Assembly: GCF_024436065.1 (NCBI RefSeq)
Contig: NZ_JANFNS010000001.1
Span: forward strand, 496,001 to 560,000
Length of the DNA: 64,000 bases
Source of the DNA: Saccharibacillus sp. JS10
GTDB lineage: Bacteria > Bacillota > Bacilli > Paenibacillales > Paenibacillaceae
Direction of reading: 5' to 3'
Part shown: positions 61,445 to 64,000 of the stretch, in pieces
How the letters are laid out: the number at the start of each line of letters is the position of its first letter
How positions within the stretch are numbered: the stretch's first letter is position 1
Notes under the pieces: model-generated
The model's database searches: none
Seen by the model: the letters and a program-made list of their open reading frames with translations, nothing else
What the model was told of the DNA's origin: nothing
Translations under genes and position numbers: made by a program

Positions 61445-62434
61445 TTAAGTCAAAACATCTCTTTTGATAAATACGAAAAAAGAGACGAATATCGATACCG
61501 CTCCCCAAGCGGCAAGTACAGCAATCGAAAATCCCAACGTCATCCCGTCAATAGGCGCAGGGTTTCCAGCCAAATAATCAGTCAATCCCAAATTCACCAT
61601 GAATAAATATTTGGCGCTTGTCCATGATGAAGCCATATTGACCAAGATCGACCCCGAAATAAGCGTAGCCATCATCACAACGATACTCGCTGCCGTACTT
61701 CGAATCAATACGGATACCATAAAAGCAAGTAAAGCGACAACAATGCCTACAAACCAGACGAGTCCAGCTTGGATCAATAAATATTGCCATTGCGGCGTCG
61801 CTTGAACATAAGTCAGATCGACATCTGAACCGTTCAGTACAAATCCGGTAAAGATCGGAATACTCCATCCGGAATAACCGAAAAACACACCGGAAATCAG
61901 ATAACAGACCAGATACGCACTGACGACGATCAGCGAGACGAACATCAATAAAGCCGTTAGCTTGCTCAATAACACTTTCCAGCGTCGTACCGGTCTTGTC
62001 AACAACATTTTTATGGTGCCGCCGGTTCGTTCAGATGAAACCAGGTCGGAAGCGATCGTTAAAATCATAAGCGGAATAAACAAAGTCGCAGAGTTATTAA
62101 TAAATTCGCGAGTGAACGTAACACCACCGGGTTCGTTTGGATTTACGTCATGATCGAGGTAATACTGCATTTGTTGAATATAGATTTGCCGATATACTTT
62201 CCACTCTTGCGGCACTCGGTCGCTGCTCAGCGAATTTTGATTATCGGTAATCGCTTGTTGCACTTCCAATCGCCAATCGCTACCGTAACTTTCTTGACGC
62301 TCCAGCGATTGCCGCATCTGCGCATAACTGAAGATCGGGACGAGTATAGCTAGAATCAACAAGACGATATAAAAACGCTTTTTTTTGATAATCTTCACGA
62401 CTTCGTTTTGTACCATAGCCCAAAAGCGTTTCAC
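61445..62434 (-). CDS. ABC-2 type transporter permease
   Basis: 329 residues with six predicted membrane segments. A first segment near 22-40 is followed by an extracellular stretch of about 75 residues, then five more segments. The cytoplasmic ERTGGTIKMLLTRPVRRWKVLLSKL is the coupling motif of ABC-2 permeases. It overlaps the ATPase gene by 4 bp (ATGA). Such pairs export peptides, antibiotics or lipids, or act in stress responses; the substrate is unknown here. Confidence 0.88.
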   Translation of the reverse strand: MKRFWAMVQNEVVKIIKKKRFYIVLLILAILVPIFSYAQMRQSLERQESYGSDWRLEVQQAITDNQNSLSSDRVPQEWKVYRQIYIQQMQYYLDHDVNPNEPGGVTFTREFINNSATLFIPLMILTIASDLVSSERTGGTIKMLLTRPVRRWKVLLSKLTALLMFVSLIVVSAYLVCYLISGVFFGYSGWSIPIFTGFVLNGSDVDLTYVQATPQWQYLLIQAGLVWFVGIVVALLAFMVSVLIRSTAASIVVMMATLISGSILVNMASSWTSAKYLFMVNLGLTDYLAGNPAPIDGMTLGFSIAVLAAWGAVSIFVSFFVFIKRDVLT

Positions 62435-63402
62435 TCGATGCCCTCTCCTTCCGTCATTTCCAAAAATAGACGTTCTAACGTAGGCGCTACACGGTGAATT
62501 CCACGGACAGATACACCTTCGCTTACCATACGGTTTAGCGTGTCCGCGATCCGATCTTCCGGCGTCTTCGTAACAATGCTACGTTCATTTAATAGCGCTG
62601 CTGCCGTATCTTCCAAAGTATCGGTCTCTTCTTCATCCAGAATCGTAATGGCAGGGTCTGAGCGTAGCACACGCAGCGCTATCGATTTCGGCTCGGCGTC
62701 CCATATCACCATATCTGTCGCAGCGCCCATCAATTCATCGACGGATCCAACGGCAAGCTCTCTTCCGCCTCCGATAATCGCAACCCGGTCACACAGCAAT
62801 TGAATTTCGCTTAGCAAATGACTCGATACAAAAACAGCTAATCCAGCCGCAGCCAATTCGCGAATAAAAGCACGCATTTCTTTGATGCCTTTCGGATCAA
62901 GACCATTCGTAGGTTCATCCAGGATCAATACTTTTGGACGTGCCAATAGCGCTTGAGCGATCCCTAGACGCTGGCGCATCCCGAGTGAATACGTACTGAC
63001 TTTTTCATGAATACGTCCACCCAAATGAACGAGCTGGGTTACTTCCCGAATCCGGGCTTCATCGATTCCTTCTTGCATCCGGGCAAAGTGCATCAAGTTT
63101 TCCCATCCAGTCAAATACGGATACATCTCTGGATTTTCGACGATCGATCCTACATATTTCAGCGCTTCTTCCGGCTGTTTTTGCACATCGTACCCGCAGA
63201 TCTCGACATGACCTGAAGTTGGCTTAATTAGCCCAACAAGCATCCGAATCGTTGTCGTTTTGCCTGCACCGTTGGGTCCCAGAAAACCAAAAATCTCGCC
63301 CGGTCTAATATCGAAACTGATACTGTGAATAATCGTTTTGCGTTTGATTTTTTTATTCAAATCTCGCACACGCATTACATATTCATCGGTCGGTTGCTGC
63401 AT
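62431..63402 (-). CDS. ABC transporter ATP-binding protein
   Basis: 323 residues. A single nucleotide-binding domain has Walker A GPNGAGKTTT, signature YSLGMRQRL, Walker B VLILDEPTNGLD and the switch His in VSSHLL. The C-terminal ~90 residues after the cassette (ERSIVTKTPEDRIADTLNRM) are typical of DrrA/CcmA-like exporters. AAAGGATG precedes the ATG. It is coupled to the ABC-2 permease gene. It lies 36 bp after the SGNH hydrolase gene, so all three may share a transcript. Confidence 0.9.
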   Translation of the reverse strand: MQQPTDEYVMRVRDLNKKIKRKTIIHSISFDIRPGEIFGFLGPNGAGKTTTIRMLVGLIKPTSGHVEICGYDVQKQPEEALKYVGSIVENPEMYPYLTGWENLMHFARMQEGIDEARIREVTQLVHLGGRIHEKVSTYSLGMRQRLGIAQALLARPKVLILDEPTNGLDPKGIKEMRAFIRELAAAGLAVFVSSHLLSEIQLLCDRVAIIGGGRELAVGSVDELMGAATDMVIWDAEPKSIALRVLRSDPAITILDEEETDTLEDTAAALLNERSIVTKTPEDRIADTLNRMVSEGVSVRGIHRVAPTLERLFLEMTEGEGIE

Positions 63403-63438
63403 ATGAAGTTCATCCTTTCTTCCACTCTAGATCGTCTT

Positions 63439-64000
63439 TTAACGGAGTGCTTGAACGATTCGCTCGGCAATCCGTTCATATCCGGCTGAATTTGGATGAA
63501 AATGGTCAGAAGACAAGTAAGCAACAGGATCACGTTGAAATAAATCAAAAGTCGGAGTGAAAAACATCTGATCGTCCGTAAGCAGGCGTGCAGCTATAGT
63601 AGTATTCCATGTCGTAACGCCTTGATTCGCTTCTTGACGCAATGACGGAATATCGCCAAATGGATTATACAATCCAATGTATACGATACGTGCGGAAGGA
63701 TTGATCTCTCTTAATTCATCCAGCACTTGACCTAACCGGTTTGCGGCTTCGGGTAATACTTTATTCCAAGTAGCGGTATTCGGTGAGCCTCCGGAAGTCT
63801 GTAGCGCGGCACCTCCTTGAAAAAGGTCGTTCGCGCCAATCGACAGCAAAATAAGATTCGCTTCTTTTAATACATAGCGAACTCCAGGTTGCTTCAATTC
63901 TTCTAACAGCTCCGTCGTGGTCATTCCGTTAATTCCAAGGTTGTTCAAAAATTGGACGTCTCGATTTCCATCTTGTTCAAGCAATGCTGCACTACGCCGG
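63439..64000 (-). CDS. SGNH/GDSL hydrolase, N terminus outside the window
   Basis: The reading frame stays open to the window edge, so only the C-terminal ~186 residues are seen; block I with the catalytic Ser (GDS) is missing. Visible are a block II Gly region (LGINGMTTTELLEEL), block III SIGANDLFQGG with the oxyanion Asn, and block V SDHFHPNSAGY with the catalytic Asp-x-x-His. These fit secreted or cytoplasmic esterases/lipases of the SGNH family like B. subtilis YqeF-type proteins. It lies directly upstream of the ABC exporter genes. Confidence 0.88.
   Translation of the reverse strand, partial: RRSAALLEQDGNRDVQFLNNLGINGMTTTELLEELKQPGVRYVLKEANLILLSIGANDLFQGGAALQTSGGSPNTATWNKVLPEAANRLGQVLDELREINPSARIVYIGLYNPFGDIPSLRQEANQGVTTWNTTIAARLLTDDQMFFTPTFDLFQRDPVAYLSSDHFHPNSAGYERIAERIVQALR

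Noticed and set aside
1-64000. Prophage, CRISPR array, secondary-metabolite cluster or anti-phage island
   Set aside because: No integrase, phage structural gene, cas gene, spaced repeat array, large synthase or known defence gene set is present. The KAS III-like gene stands alone.

Overview
The window looks like a chromosomal segment of a low-to-mid GC Gram-positive bacterium, most likely a Paenibacillus or close relative. The signs are strong AGGAGG-type ribosome binding sites, TTG and GTG starts, sigma-A promoters with 17-bp spacers, topoisomerase IV genes of the Firmicutes type, an acuA/acuC/acsA cluster, a YjfB-like protein, and LexA, Fur, PerR and CcpA-type operators. I see no rRNA, tRNA, prophage, transposase or CRISPR array. 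This is mostly core and housekeeping-adjacent genome with a few accessory patches.

Layout. 1-2 kb: extracytoplasmic methionine-sulfoxide repair (thioredoxin-like lipoprotein plus MsrA-MsrB fusion lipoprotein). 2-3.5 kb and 11-12.4 kb: two paralogous SMI1/KNR4-HEAT proteins. 3.6-5.2 kb: ABC-F ATPase. 5.6-8 kb: fumarylacetoacetate-hydrolase-family enzyme and MerR regulator, divergent from an aldo/keto reductase. 8-10.6 kb: a small gene under a LexA box, then an SPFH protein with an NAD-kinase-like partner. 12.7-21.3 kb: MFS exporter, AraC/SDR operon, another SDR, an AT-rich island of unknown genes, an XRE-cupin regulator and a DUF418 membrane protein. 21.9-28.2 kb: succinate-semialdehyde dehydrogenase, acuC, acuA, acsA and an EEP-family hydrolase. 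28.4-32.4 kb: a complete ECF-type transporter operon with a TIM-barrel enzyme. 32.5-41.8 kb: amino acid permease, Gfo/Idh/MocA oxidoreductase, LysR regulator, flavin reductase, UV-damage endonuclease, YceI protein and a two-component system. 42-47 kb: zinc-ribbon protein, two flavin-dependent monooxygenases and a UbiD decarboxylase. 47.3-52.8 kb: STAS-like protein, an atypical KAS III, catalase, atypical response regulator, PerR, a long structured RNA and a YjfB-like protein. 52.9-64 kb: acetyltransferase, a Fur-controlled flavodoxin operon, an rRNA-methyltransferase-like and pseudouridine synthase pair, parC, parE, an ABC-2 exporter and a truncated SGNH hydrolase.

Regulatory logic is unusually readable. 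Several operators fill the 17-bp spacer of a sigma-A promoter: LexA at 8.36 kb, a TetR-like palindrome at 14.25 kb and Fur at 54.96 kb. A MerR-type 19-bp-spacer promoter lies at 7.02 kb, a PerR box overlaps the perR -10 at 51.88 kb, and two cre-like sites sit between acuA and acsA.

The two most interesting non-coding signals are these. (1) A family of four dispersed palindromic elements (5.3, 21.4, 21.8 and 48.8 kb). Their loop sequences are conserved while their stems change by compensating substitutions, and at least two of them lie between a stop codon and the next terminator. (2) A roughly 486-nt minus-strand structured RNA (about 52434 to 51949) with its own strong promoter and intrinsic terminator, which I cannot assign to RNase P, tmRNA, 6S or SRP RNA.
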